Assembly (NCBI RefSeq): GCF_036422035.1 | Contig: NZ_JAZGQK010000007.1 | Span: forward strand, 248,001-312,000 | Length of the DNA stretch: 64,000 bases | Source: Plantactinospora sonchi | Lineage (GTDB): Bacteria; Actinomycetota; Actinomycetes; Mycobacteriales; Micromonosporaceae | Direction of reading: 5' to 3' | Position numbers and translations under genes: made by a program | Notes under the pieces: model-generated | Databases searched by the model: none | The model's input: the letters and a program-made list of their open reading frames with translations, nothing else | What the model was told of the DNA's origin: nothing | In this document: positions 1 through 8,856 of the stretch, one piece after another | Layout: each line of letters starts with the position of its first letter | Position numbering within the stretch: the first letter of the stretch is position 1

Positions 1-498
1 CGGGTGCCGGCGGCCATCCTGGACCTGGCGAACCGGCTCCTGCCCGAACTGGGCGTCGAGGTCCCGGTGACCCGCTCGGTCCGTACCGACGGGGAACTGC
101 GGATCCGGCCGGTGGCCGACCTGGCGGCCGCGACCGTCACGGCGGTTCGGGCCGCGCTCGCCCGGGACGGCTCGATCGCGGTCATCGCCACCGACGAGCG
201 GCTGTCGGCGCTGGCGGTGGCGCTGGCCGACGCCGGGATCACCGCGACCGGGGTGGACGAGAACGCCGACGGCGCCCGGGTGACGCTACTGCCGGCCACC
301 CTGGCCAAGGGCCTGGAGTACGACCATGTGGTCGTGGTGGAACCGGTCGAGATCATCGAGGTGGAGCCGCGGGGCCGGCAGCGCCTCTACGTCGTGCTGA
401 CCCGGGCGGTGTCCCGGCTCGACGTCCTGCACCACCGTCCGCTCCCGACAACGCTGCTGCCGCCCTCGGATCCGGGCGGCGACGGTCCCGGGCGGTGA
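1..498 (+). CDS. HelD/UvrD-like superfamily 1 ATPase, C-terminal fragment (cut by window start)
   Basis: The reading frame is open from the first base and the true start lies outside the window. The last 165 residues contain the C-terminal helicase motifs of the HelD/UvrD group: AKGLEYDHVVVVEP (motif V-like) followed by RLYVVLTRAVSRL (motif VI with the nucleic-acid/ATP-contacting Arg). The same block occurs in the complete HelD at 59985-62312 (AKGLEFDSVVVVDP and DLYVALTRATQRL), so these are paralogues about 60 kb apart. HelD proteins use ATP to remove stalled RNA polymerase from DNA. Family assignment is firm for this block; whether the full protein is HelD or another UvrD-type helicase cannot be decided from the fragment. 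Confidence 0.8.
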   Translation, partial: RVPAAILDLANRLLPELGVEVPVTRSVRTDGELRIRPVADLAAATVTAVRAALARDGSIAVIATDERLSALAVALADAGITATGVDENADGARVTLLPATLAKGLEYDHVVVVEPVEIIEVEPRGRQRLYVVLTRAVSRLDVLHHRPLPTTLLPPSDPGGDGPGR

Positions 499-717
499 CG
501 AGGTCATCAGGTTGTCCGGTGACGCAGCCGCCCTGGGTCGTCGAGTGAACCGGACCGTCCAGGGCGTACCGCCGACCCGACCGGTACCGGTACGGATCCC
601 TTGTGCACGAAGGCGGACTTGTCCCACTTTCTGAGTCGCATTGCGTCGCATCGACCGACAGGACTACGGTCGACCCGGCTTGTCGCGAATTGGACTAAGA
701 CGACGGACGGGATAACG

Positions 718-1365
718 GTGACTCTTCTCGACCCACGACGTACCCGAACTGTTGCCGCCCTCGCCCTGGCGGGTGCGGTGGTCCTGCCGTCCTCGGCCGG
801 CTGCGGCGGTGCCGGCGGTGGCGCCGCCGAGGCGCCGCGCTGGGCGGACGGGATGTCCGCGTCCGCCTCGCCTACCCCGTCCGCGACGCCGACCGGGCCG
901 AGTCCGAGCCCGCCCGCCAGCACCCCCGGCCCGACCCGGAGCACCCGGCCGGCGGCCACCACCGGCGCCCCGACCAGCCGGCCGCGCACCATGGCCCAGC
1001 GCTCGACGGTGACGGTCGGCCTGACCGGCGGGCTGGGACAGTCGCAGGACTTCGCGGGCCTGCACCAGGAGGGATGCGGCGATCCGAGCTGGGCGCTGGT
1101 CACGATCCGGGTGGGCGGTCCGGGCGACGTCTCGGCGGCGAAGTTCCGCTACCAGGTCCGCACGCCGGTGCCGTTCGAGGGCACCCGGTCGGCCCGCAGC
1201 CTCGGCGGAGACAGCGGATCCTGGCTCGGCACGCTCGGCCCGTTCCGGGCCGAGGCGCGGAACGCGGCGGGCGGTCAGATCACCGTCACCGCCGAGGTCG
1301 CCTTCAAGGACGGCTCCACGCGGACCGCCCGCACCACCGGCACCCTCCGGCCCTGTCGGCGCTGA
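718..1365 (+). CDS. putative secreted lipoprotein with Ser/Thr/Pro-rich linker
   Basis: The GTG at 718 is chosen because it places a short basic N-terminus before a hydrophobic stretch that ends in SSAGC, a plausible lipobox with Cys at about residue 28; the frame is open further upstream to 601 but that sequence does not look like a signal. After the Cys comes a low-complexity Ser/Pro/Thr spacer of about 60 residues, as in cell-wall-anchored lipoproteins, and then a globular domain of about 120 residues with two Cys. The domain (TVTVGLTGGLGQSQDFAG onward) is not recognised. It lies between the HelD fragment and the SGNH hydrolase on the same strand but with wide gaps, so no operon is claimed. 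Confidence 0.6.
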   Translation: MTLLDPRRTRTVAALALAGAVVLPSSAGCGGAGGGAAEAPRWADGMSASASPTPSATPTGPSPSPPASTPGPTRSTRPAATTGAPTSRPRTMAQRSTVTVGLTGGLGQSQDFAGLHQEGCGDPSWALVTIRVGGPGDVSAAKFRYQVRTPVPFEGTRSARSLGGDSGSWLGTLGPFRAEARNAAGGQITVTAEVAFKDGSTRTARTTGTLRPCRR

Positions 1366-1512
1366 CCCGCCCGTCCCAGGCGGACTAGATAAGGTACCGG
1401 CGGCGGGCGGCTCGTTCCGGTCACCGCTCCGGCTGCTCCGGGCGCCGACGCTGTCGCCATCTGGGCTGGTCGGAGCGACGGTTCAGGGTGCGCTGCCGAA
1501 GGGAGTGCATTC

Positions 1513-2733
1513 ATGAACGACGTGACGTCGCCGGGACCGGGCGCGACGACGGCGGCATCGCGGTGGGTGGCGAGCTGGGCGGCGATGCCGCAGTTGACCG
1601 AGCCGGCCAACCTGCCACCCCTGCCGTTCACCGGGGAGCACCTGGTCATGACGGACAGCACCCTGCGCCAGACGGTGCGGGTCTCGGTGGGCGGACAGCG
1701 CCTGCGGCTACGTCTGGCCAACACCTTCGGCCGGGTGCCACTGTCGGTCGCGGCGGTCGCGGTGGCGCTCCCGGCCGGCGGTCGGGCCGGAGTCAGCGGA
1801 ACCGAACCGGGTACGACACGGCCGGCGACCTTCGGCGGCCGTCGCTCGGCGACGGTCCCGGCCGGCGCGCAACTCGTCTCCGACCCGATCGACCTTCCGC
1901 TCCCGGCCCGGTCCAACCTGACCGTCACGCTCTATCTCGCGCAGGGGCATCCGTCGACCGAGGTGACCTCGCACCCCGGTTCCCGGACCACCTCCCACCT
2001 GCTCCACGGGTACCACGTCGAGCAGACCGGCCTGCCCGGGGCCACCCCGGTCGAGCACTGGTACTTCCTCGGTGGGCTGGAGGTGCCCGCGTCGTCGGCC
2101 ACCGCCGCCGTCGTGATGCTCGGTGACTCGTTGACCGACGGCCGAGGGTCCACGACCGACGGCAACGACCGGTGGCCGGACCAGTTGCTCGACCGGCTGC
2201 AGGCGTACGACACCGATCTCGCCGTGCTCAACCAGGGCGCCGGCGGAAACCGCGTCCTCAACGACGGTCTCGGCCCGAACGCCCTGGCCCGGCTGGACCG
2301 GGATGTGCTGGCACAGTCCGGGGTACGGTGGCTGGTCGTGTTCGAGGGGGTCAACGACATCGGCACCGCCAGCGCCACCGAAGCCGCGCAGAAGGCGGTC
2401 ACCGACGATCTGATCTGCGCGTACGACCAGATCGTCACCCGGGCCCACGCACAGGGGATCCGGGTGTACGGCGCCACCCTGGCCCCGTTCGGCGGCCATC
2501 TTGACTACGACGACCCGGCGGGGTTCCGGGAGGCTTCGCGGCAGGCGGTCAATGGTTGGATCCGTACCAGCGGCCGGTTCGACGAGGTGCTCGACTTCGA
2601 TCTCGCCGTCCGGGATCCCGAGCACCCCCGCCGGCTGCTCGCCGCCGTCGACACCGGTGACCACCTGCACCTCAATCCGACCGGCTACCGGTTGCTCGCC
2701 GAGGCTGTCCCGGTGGACCTGTTCCGTCGATGA
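1513..2733 (+). CDS. SGNH/GDSL-family hydrolase
   Basis: 406 residues. The SGNH blocks are all visible: block I GDSLTDG with nucleophile Ser206, block II Gly in NQGAGGNRVLND (about 240-251), block III EGVNDIG (278-284) with the Asn, and block V DHLH with Asp383 and His386. The N-terminal 190 residues form a beta-rich module (starting TRWVASWAAMPQ-like: SRWVASWAAMPQLTEP) typical of actinobacterial SGNH esterases/rhamnogalacturonan acetylesterase-like proteins. The ATG at 1513 is preceded by GAAGGGA about 8 bases upstream. There is no clear signal peptide. Substrate (acyl or acetyl ester on a sugar or lipid) is not predictable. Confidence 0.85.
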   Translation: MNDVTSPGPGATTAASRWVASWAAMPQLTEPANLPPLPFTGEHLVMTDSTLRQTVRVSVGGQRLRLRLANTFGRVPLSVAAVAVALPAGGRAGVSGTEPGTTRPATFGGRRSATVPAGAQLVSDPIDLPLPARSNLTVTLYLAQGHPSTEVTSHPGSRTTSHLLHGYHVEQTGLPGATPVEHWYFLGGLEVPASSATAAVVMLGDSLTDGRGSTTDGNDRWPDQLLDRLQAYDTDLAVLNQGAGGNRVLNDGLGPNALARLDRDVLAQSGVRWLVVFEGVNDIGTASATEAAQKAVTDDLICAYDQIVTRAHAQGIRVYGATLAPFGGHLDYDDPAGFREASRQAVNGWIRTSGRFDEVLDFDLAVRDPEHPRRLLAAVDTGDHLHLNPTGYRLLAEAVPVDLFRR

Positions 2734-2862
2734 TCCGGGTCGCCGGGTCGGCTCCGCCGGCCTGGTGACCTGGCCGACGCCGTCCTGCCGGCGGCGACCG
2801 TCCTTCGACGGTCGGTCCGGCTCTCCGCCAGTCCACCCAGCGGGTGTCGCACTCGGCGCCCG

Positions 2863-3870
2863 CTAACCGCCGTCCATGTTGCCGTTGCCGTTACCGGTCC
2901 CGTTGCCGTTGCCGTTGCCGTTGCTGTTACCGGTCCCGTTGCCGTTCCCGGGTCCGTTGCCGTTGTCGTTACCGGTCCCGTTGTCATTGCCGTTACCGGT
3001 CCCGTTGCCGTTGCCGTTGCCGTTGCCGTTACCGGTCCCGTTGCCGTTCCCGGGTCCGTTGTCGTTGCCGGGCGTCGGTTCGGCGTCCAGCGCCCGGCGG
3101 CAGTACGCGTCGACCTCGGCGCTGCCGCCGGCGGCAGCGACCAGGGCCTTCGCCGGTGGTTTCCCGTCGGCGTCGCCGTTTCCCGCGTCGTCGGCGAGGT
3201 GCCGACGGCACTTCTTCACGATCGACTGCGGTGGGGGCCAGAGACCCGAGTCGGCGGGGCCGGCGGCGGGTGTGCCGGTACCGGTGGCATCGGGCGGCAC
3301 GGTGACAGGGGCGCTGGCCCGTGCCGTCGGGGTCGGGGTCGGTGGGACGGTTCCGGGCAGGGTCGGCACGGGTGCGGTGGTCGGTACCGGACCGGACGGT
3401 GGCAGGAGGTTCGGCGTCACCAGGTCGGCTGCCAACGCCACTCCGGTGGTCAGGGTGACGGCGGCGGCGGCTGCCCAGACACCGGCGCCGCCGGTCAGTC
3501 GGCGGCGTCGCGCGGCAGGCCGTGCCGGGCCGGACGGTGTGACACCGTCGCCGCCCACCGGGACAACAACACCGTCGCGGATGCCGGGGGCGGCGGTGCT
3601 GTCGCGGATGCCGGGGACGTTGTCGGGGGCTGTCGCGGTCGCCGGGGCCGGAACCTCGGTGCGGGCTCGCCGGGTTGTCCGGAAGGCCGCCATCGCCGCC
3701 TCCTCCCCGGCGAGTTCACCGGTGCGGGCGGGCGCTGCGGCGGCCGAGAGCAGCACGGCGAGCGGTTCGGATCCGGTACCGGCGGAGTCCAGCAGCCGTT
3801 CCGCCCCGGCTGCGTCGATCCGAGGCCGACTCCCTCGGCGAAACCCCGTCCATTGCCTTCTCAGCGCCAT
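2863..3870 (-). CDS. putative membrane anti-sigma-like protein with Asn-Gly repeat tail
   Basis: 335 residues. The N-terminal 115 residues are soluble, with a segment rich in Ala and Leu (AERLLDSAGTGSEPLAVLLS) seen in proteins encoded beside actinobacterial ECF sigma factors. One transmembrane helix lies near residues 150-172 (GVWAAAAAVTLTTGVALAA). An extracytoplasmic Pro/Thr-rich part follows and then about 65 residues built almost only of Asn, Gly, Thr and Asp. The start codon overlaps the end of the sigma gene by 10 bases (3861-3870), which implies translational coupling. No canonical zinc anti-sigma HxxxCxxC motif is present, so the anti-sigma role is inferred from gene order and topology only. 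Confidence 0.6.
   Translation of the reverse strand: MALRRQWTGFRRGSRPRIDAAGAERLLDSAGTGSEPLAVLLSAAAAPARTGELAGEEAAMAAFRTTRRARTEVPAPATATAPDNVPGIRDSTAAPGIRDGVVVPVGGDGVTPSGPARPAARRRRLTGGAGVWAAAAAVTLTTGVALAADLVTPNLLPPSGPVPTTAPVPTLPGTVPPTPTPTARASAPVTVPPDATGTGTPAAGPADSGLWPPPQSIVKKCRRHLADDAGNGDADGKPPAKALVAAAGGSAEVDAYCRRALDAEPTPGNDNGPGNGNGTGNGNGNGNGNGTGNGNDNGTGNDNGNGPGNGNGTGNSNGNGNGNGTGNGNGNMDGG
2878..3072 (-). repeat. low-complexity (GGCAAC)n-type coding repeat
   Basis: On the minus strand this is an imperfect hexanucleotide repeat, mainly GGCAAC and GGTAAC with interruptions, which encodes Gly-Asn dipeptides with occasional Thr, Asp, Pro and Ser. It makes up the 3' fifth of the putative anti-sigma gene. 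The mixture of codons shows it is not a very recent expansion, but such tracts are length-variable between strains. Confidence 0.85.
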
Positions 3871-4544
3871 ATCCGCCCAGCCTCGACATCCTTGTCGGAG
3901 GGTACGGCAGCCGGTCGCCCGGTCACCCCGTTGGTGGTGGCGGGCCCGTCGGCCCGGTTCGGGTGGTCCTGTTCAAGGAGGCGGGCCAGTCGTCGCAACC
4001 CACGGTGTGCGGCGGTACGCACCGCGCCAGGGCGTTTGCCCAGTACCCGGGCCGTACTCTCGGCGTCCAGTCCGATGACGGCGCGTAACAGGACGGCCTC
4101 GGCTTCGGTCTGGGGGAGCGTGGCGATCAACGCGATGGCCGCGTCGGTGTCGAGTCCTTCGCTGGCCCGTTCGGCGGTGTCCTCGGCGGAGGGCAGCTCG
4201 GCGAGCGCCTCGACCGGCACCGGCAGCGCCGGACGGCGACGCTGGTGCCGTAGGTGGTCCAGGGCACGGTTCCGGGCGATCCGGGTCGCCCAGGCCGGGA
4301 AGCCCGGACCGCCGACGAAGGTGCCGAGGTCCCGGGCGATCTGCAGCCAGGTCTCGGAGGCCACGTCCTCGGCGTCGGCGCCGACCAGCATGGTCAGGTA
4401 CCGCAGCAGTCCCGGCTGGAGACTGCGGTAGAGCAGGCGGAAGGCTTCTTCGTCCCCGTCCTGCGCCGACCGGACCGTCTCGGCCAGGTCGTTCGGGACG
4501 ATCGGCACCAGGTCGCTTCCCTCGTCTGGAGTGATGGCCGTCAT
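3861..4544 (-). CDS. ECF-type RNA polymerase sigma-70 factor
   Basis: 227 residues. Region 2 is at about 25-95 (DEEAFRLLYRSLQPGLLRYL and the acidic LVGADAEDVASETWLQIARDL, then FPAWATRIARNRALDHLR for region 2.4). Region 4 is at about 135-190 (ALIATLPQTEAEAVLLRAVIGLDAESTARVLG followed by the recognition helix KRPGAVRTAAHRGLRRL). It therefore redirects RNA polymerase to alternative promoters. It overlaps the downstream membrane protein gene by 10 bases, the usual sigma/anti-sigma pair arrangement. The start ATG at 4544 lacks an obvious Shine-Dalgarno sequence. Confidence 0.9.
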   Translation of the reverse strand: MTAITPDEGSDLVPIVPNDLAETVRSAQDGDEEAFRLLYRSLQPGLLRYLTMLVGADAEDVASETWLQIARDLGTFVGGPGFPAWATRIARNRALDHLRHQRRRPALPVPVEALAELPSAEDTAERASEGLDTDAAIALIATLPQTEAEAVLLRAVIGLDAESTARVLGKRPGAVRTAAHRGLRRLARLLEQDHPNRADGPATTNGVTGRPAAVPSDKDVEAGRIWR

Positions 4545-4784
4545 ACGCTAGGTGCGGAGCACACCCGGAGGCAAGCGGTCGAGCGATCCGATCCGGCGAA
4601 AGTTCTCGGCGCGGACCATCAGCGCGCCCGGTGACGCGGTCCTGCGGCGGGCCGCTGCGGCCGTACCCGGCCCGCCGTCCGGGCCGCGACGGGCCCGGGT
4701 GGACCGCTCGGGGGCAGCGTCGGAAGACGTACGGGTGCCGTCGGGAGCGGGAACTCCCGACGGCACCCGGTGCCGCTGCCAGCG

Positions 4785-4838
4785 GTGTTAGGACGGGGCC
4801 CCTCCACAACCGAATGCGATGAGAGGGGGCCCTTCCTT
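4785..4838 (-). terminator. 54-base double GGGCCC palindrome after the GH87-like gene (element copy A)
   Basis: Two GC palindromes, around GGGGCCCC and AGGGGGCCCTTCCT, are separated by about 16 bases. The element begins 5 bases after the stop codon of the minus-strand gene at 4844-8503. A copy of the same length and close sequence lies at 25091-25144, also right after a minus-strand gene. Position and symmetry suggest a transcription terminator or a mobile repeated palindrome. There is no T-run, as is common for actinobacterial terminators. Confidence 0.6.
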
Positions 4839-4843
4839 GCACC

Positions 4844-7800
4844 TCAGTTGACGGTGATGGTGAAGGTGGACGTGGTGTTGCGGATGTTCTGGTAGTTGTT
4901 GCTCAACCGCAGGTTGTTGAATACCGCCGTGCCGACCGCCGGGCCCTGGCCGGGCTCCGGCATCTCGTTGGCCCAGATCCCGAAGCCGGACTTGGCGTCG
5001 TACGCGTCCCCGCTGCGCTGCGCCCCGCTGATCGAGACGTTGGTGAATATCGTGTCGGTGACCGCGTTCTCCGGCTGGCCGCCGTTGTACTTGGTCTGGA
5101 ACATGATCCCGTGGTACGTCGGGTCGACGATGTCCACGTCGGTGACCCGGATTCCCCGCATCTCCTTCGAGGCGGCGAAGACCCAGATCGCCGGGAAGGT
5201 CTGCGCTCCCCAGAAGTGGCCGCCGGCCCGGACGACCGAGGCGTTCTCGACCCGGGTCAGCCCCGGCCCGAACCCGATGAACGGATATCCGAAGTCCAGC
5301 GAGCTGATCGTGATGCCGGAGTAGGTGAGCTGGTCGGCGATGTACATGTTGCGGAAGATGTTGTCCTGGCCGCCGTACACCGCCACGCCCGCCGCCCGCC
5401 AGGTCAGCGTCGCGGTCAGGTTCTCGAAGACGTTGCCGGTGTTCGCGCCGCCACCGGCGTCGGTCGCCGAGAAGAGCGCGAAGGCGTCGTCGCCGTTGCC
5501 CCGACCCTCGACATTGCTGACCAGGTTGTTCGTGCTGCCGTTGGTCATGTTGACCGCGTCCGCGAAGGTGTTGCGGATCCGCGAATTGGTGATCTTGATG
5601 TTGTTGACGTGTACGCCCCAGAACATGCAGACGGTGTGCTCGACCCAGACGTTGTCGAAGGTCAGGTTCGAAACGTTCTGCAGTTCACCCCAGACCTTGC
5701 CGGGGCCGTCGATCCGGGTGACGTAGTTGCCGAAGAAGGCGAGGTGCTCGAAGGACGAGCCGTTCGCGGTGCCCTCCACCCGGAAACCGGCGTCGGTGTT
5801 CTCCTGCCCGGGCGGGGTGGCGAAGCGGGTGTACCAGATGCCCGCGCCGACCACCTTGACCGCCTTGCCGTACACCTGGAACTTCTGTGCCGTGCTGTAG
5901 GTGCCCGCCGGCAGGTAGACGCCGACCAGGGTGTTGGTGGTGTCCATCCGCACCCGGTCCAGGGCGTTCTGCACGTCCTGGTGGCTGGTGCCGGCCGGGG
6001 TGACGTAGCGGGCCGGGTCCGGGTTGGCCCGGGGCGAGACCTGCTCGGTGTTGATGAAGTCGATCGCGTAGGTGGTGGTGTTCGCCGGGTCCTTCTGCAA
6101 CCGGATCCGGCTGCCGGCCGGCACCGACGAGTCGAGCATGATGTTCGCCTCGTCGTAGATGTGCCGGGGGCCACCGGAGCCGGGCGAGTTGTTCGGGCTC
6201 GCCTCGTTGCCGTAGAGCCAGGCGTACCGGGAGGTCAGCGGCAACGCCTTGTGGAAGGCGCCGTTGACGTAGATGTTGATCGTCGAGTTCTGGCCGCCGC
6301 CACCCGGGGCGTCCGGGATGGAGAAGCGGGTGACCAGGGTGTTGGTCGCCGCCCGGGTGGTCCACTCGACGTACGCGCCGGTCGAGTTGAGCGTCACCGC
6401 CCGTCGGCCCGACGCCTCGCCGGCGAGGTCGCCGATGGTCCGGTTCGGTCCGACGATCGCCGCGCCGCCGCCGAGCACACCGTCCTCGGCCTCGTACATC
6501 TCGTAGGGCAGGTTCGCGCCCCGACCGGCGAAGAACGGGCTCTCGCTGGTGTTGTTGCCCTGCTTCACCGGCAGTTCGTTGCCGTCGGCGGCGAGTACGG
6601 TCCGGACGGTGTACCGGCCGTTGGCTGCGGTCCAGGTGCCGAGGTTGACCGGGGTGGTGCTGCCCCCGGCCGCGATCGCCCCGGTGTACGACCCGGTCAG
6701 CGTGCGTACCGTGCCGCCGGTGGCGTTCAGCACGGTGACGGTGATCCCGTGCGACCCGCCGGCCGAGGCGACCGTGCCCTGGTTGCGGATGGTCACCGAG
6801 AAGGTCACCGTGGCGCCGGGCGACGGGTTGCTGGGCGTCCAGCTCACCGCGCCGACCAGGTCGGAGCTGGCGACCGGGTTCACGGTCAGCGTCGACGGGT
6901 TGGTGTAGCCGTTGTTGGTGTTGTTCAGTTCGACGACGTCGTCGTCCTCGTCGACCCGGGCGGTCAGTTGGTAGGCGCCGGCGTTGCGTGGCCCGATGTT
7001 CGCGGTGACGGTGCTGGTCGCCCCGGCCGCCAGGCCGCCGACGTTGGCGGTGCCGACCCGGGTCGTACCCAGGTAGAAGTTGACGGTGGTGGCGCCGGAC
7101 GCGGCGGTGCCGGCGTTGCGGACGGTCGCCGACAGGGTGACGCTGTCGGTCTCGACCGGGTTCGCCGGGCTCCAGGTCGCGGCGGTGACGGTCAGGTCCG
7201 GGTTCGGTGCCGGGGTGCCGAGGACGACGAACTCGGCGACCTGACCGGCCGGCGAGCCCGAGTTCGAGGTGATCGACAGCCGGACGTCGGCGGCGGTGGC
7301 GCTGACCGGGATGGTCACGCTGTTGCCGCTGGCCGGGTCGAAGTTGTAGAGGGTGGCGGGGGAGAGGCTGGTGAAGCCACTGGCGTTCTGCTCCCGGCCG
7401 AGCACCTGGATGGTCTGGCTACGCGGTCCCCAGGACGCGTCCGGGTTCAGCCGCACCTGGACGGAGTTGACCGAGGCGTTCGCGCCGAGCGCGACGGTGA
7501 GCTGGCTCGGGTACGTCCCGCCGGCTCCTTCCCAGTACGTCGACACGCTGTTGTCGTTGGCGTTCGCGGCGACGAAGGTGTGCACCGTCGACGAGGCCGT
7601 GATCGGCTTGCCGAGCGCCAGGTTCGTCCCGCCGCCACCGCTGCCGGTCCTGGTGACGGTGTTGCTCGACGGCGAGAGGTTGCCGGCCGCGTCCCGGGCC
7701 CGGACGTGGTACGAGACCGTGGCGCTGGCCGGCTGGTTGTCGGTGTACGTCAGCACGGTGCCGCCGACGTTGCCGCGCAGCGCGCCGTTGGCGTAGATGT

Positions 7801-8503
7801 CGTAGCCGACGACACCGACGTTGTCGCTGGAGGCGTTCCAGCTGAGCCGGATCTGTCCGCTGGCCGGCTGGGTGTAGGCCAGGTTCGTCGGCTGGCTGGG
7901 CGGCTGGGTGTCGGTGCCGCCGGTCGGGCCGTGCACCTCGAACTCGGAGAGCTGCCCGGCCGGCCAGCCGGTGTTGGCGGTGATCTGCAGCCGCAGGTAG
8001 CGGGTGGTGGTCGTGGGCAGGGTGATGCTGACCGTGTTGCCGCTGGCCGGGTTGAAGGTGTAGCCGGTGGAGGCGACCAGGGTGGCGAGGTTGTTGGGGT
8101 TGTCGCCGGACTGGACGGAGAGGGTCTGGGTCCGGGTGCCCCAGCCGGTCGGCAGCTTGAGCACGACCCGGTTCACGGTGCTGGGCGCGCCGAGGTCGGC
8201 CTGGATCCAGTGCGGGAAGTTTCCGCCGCCGCTCTCCCAGTAGCTGGCCTGGTTGCCGTCGCCCGCGTTGCCGGCCGGGTACTCGGCGTGCGAGCTGCTG
8301 GCGGTCAGGCTGGCGGCGACGGCGATCTGGGCCCGCTGTGGGGAGCCGGTGCCGCCGTCGGGGCGGGCGGCGGCCGGGCTGGGGGAGAGGACCCCGGCCA
8401 GCAGTGTCACGGCGGCGAGCGGTGCCGCGAACAGACGTGCCCGGACGCGCGGTCGGTCCGTGCGGTGTGGAGGACGGGGCTGCGGTGGTGGTTGGTGGCT
8501 CAT
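4844..8503 (-). CDS. secreted multidomain GH87-like glycoside hydrolase (alpha-1,3-glucanase/mycodextranase type)
   Basis: 1219 residues. Signal peptide at about 20-47 (RARLFAAPLAAVTLLAGV...AAA). Then discoidin/F5-8C module (60-193), fibronectin III (200-287), second discoidin module (293-430), two CARDB-like domains (435-545 and 546-655), a CBM35/CBM6-like region starting YEMYEAEDG (667-820), and a C-terminal right-handed beta-helix (830-1219). In the helix, FADAVNMTNG and GNGDDAF place Asp982, Asp1005 and Asp1006 at spacing 23 and 24, which fits my recollection of the three catalytic Asp of GH87 alpha-1,3-glucanases. It would act outside the cell on alpha-1,3- or mixed alpha-glucan such as fungal wall. 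The GH87 label is inference; a related beta-helix lyase or hydrolase is the alternative. Confidence 0.7.
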   Translation of the reverse strand: MSHQPPPQPRPPHRTDRPRVRARLFAAPLAAVTLLAGVLSPSPAAARPDGGTGSPQRAQIAVAASLTASSSHAEYPAGNAGDGNQASYWESGGGNFPHWIQADLGAPSTVNRVVLKLPTGWGTRTQTLSVQSGDNPNNLATLVASTGYTFNPASGNTVSITLPTTTTRYLRLQITANTGWPAGQLSEFEVHGPTGGTDTQPPSQPTNLAYTQPASGQIRLSWNASSDNVGVVGYDIYANGALRGNVGGTVLTYTDNQPASATVSYHVRARDAAGNLSPSSNTVTRTGSGGGGTNLALGKPITASSTVHTFVAANANDNSVSTYWEGAGGTYPSQLTVALGANASVNSVQVRLNPDASWGPRSQTIQVLGREQNASGFTSLSPATLYNFDPASGNSVTIPVSATAADVRLSITSNSGSPAGQVAEFVVLGTPAPNPDLTVTAATWSPANPVETDSVTLSATVRNAGTAASGATTVNFYLGTTRVGTANVGGLAAGATSTVTANIGPRNAGAYQLTARVDEDDDVVELNNTNNGYTNPSTLTVNPVASSDLVGAVSWTPSNPSPGATVTFSVTIRNQGTVASAGGSHGITVTVLNATGGTVRTLTGSYTGAIAAGGSTTPVNLGTWTAANGRYTVRTVLAADGNELPVKQGNNTSESPFFAGRGANLPYEMYEAEDGVLGGGAAIVGPNRTIGDLAGEASGRRAVTLNSTGAYVEWTTRAATNTLVTRFSIPDAPGGGGQNSTINIYVNGAFHKALPLTSRYAWLYGNEASPNNSPGSGGPRHIYDEANIMLDSSVPAGSRIRLQKDPANTTTYAIDFINTEQVSPRANPDPARYVTPAGTSHQDVQNALDRVRMDTTNTLVGVYLPAGTYSTAQKFQVYGKAVKVVGAGIWYTRFATPPGQENTDAGFRVEGTANGSSFEHLAFFGNYVTRIDGPGKVWGELQNVSNLTFDNVWVEHTVCMFWGVHVNNIKITNSRIRNTFADAVNMTNGSTNNLVSNVEGRGNGDDAFALFSATDAGGGANTGNVFENLTATLTWRAAGVAVYGGQDNIFRNMYIADQLTYSGITISSLDFGYPFIGFGPGLTRVENASVVRAGGHFWGAQTFPAIWVFAASKEMRGIRVTDVDIVDPTYHGIMFQTKYNGGQPENAVTDTIFTNVSISGAQRSGDAYDAKSGFGIWANEMPEPGQGPAVGTAVFNNLRLSNNYQNIRNTTSTFTITVN

Positions 8504-8856
8504 GGCCTTCCTTCGGCGCTGGTCGGAACCGACGCGGGGTGGTGCGCGGGACCGGACCTGGTCGGCGTCTGGTCCGGTCGCCGCTCGCCGCCCGGGGGCA
8601 GGCGAGGGCGCCGCCCGTCCGCCTGTCCACCGCCGCCGCGGCCCCGCGAGGCCAGGTCCTCCCGCGCGGCCAGGGAAGGGGTACGGAGCGACTGTACGAG
8701 AATTCCGGGGGTTGGAAGGGTATGGAGCAGCCCGTGGTCTGAAACTTGCGCGGGCTCGTTCAAATGTTGCAGACGTGCTACGCGTCAGTCAACAGTGGAT
8801 GCAGATCACCTTTGTCGATCCCGTGCGACCGCCGGAGATAACCGGCTCTCGATGGG
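8504..8856. other. intergenic region upstream of the GH87-like gene
   Basis: 353 bases without a supportable gene. It carries the promoter side of the minus-strand hydrolase. The minus strand has TTGACT near 8795 that could be a -35 box, with a poor -10. I see no clean operator palindrome and no hairpin with a T-run. Confidence 0.5.

Noticed and set aside
2878..3072. Regular repeat considered as a CRISPR array
   Set aside because: The unit is six bases without spacers and encodes Gly-Asn in frame; there are no cas genes.
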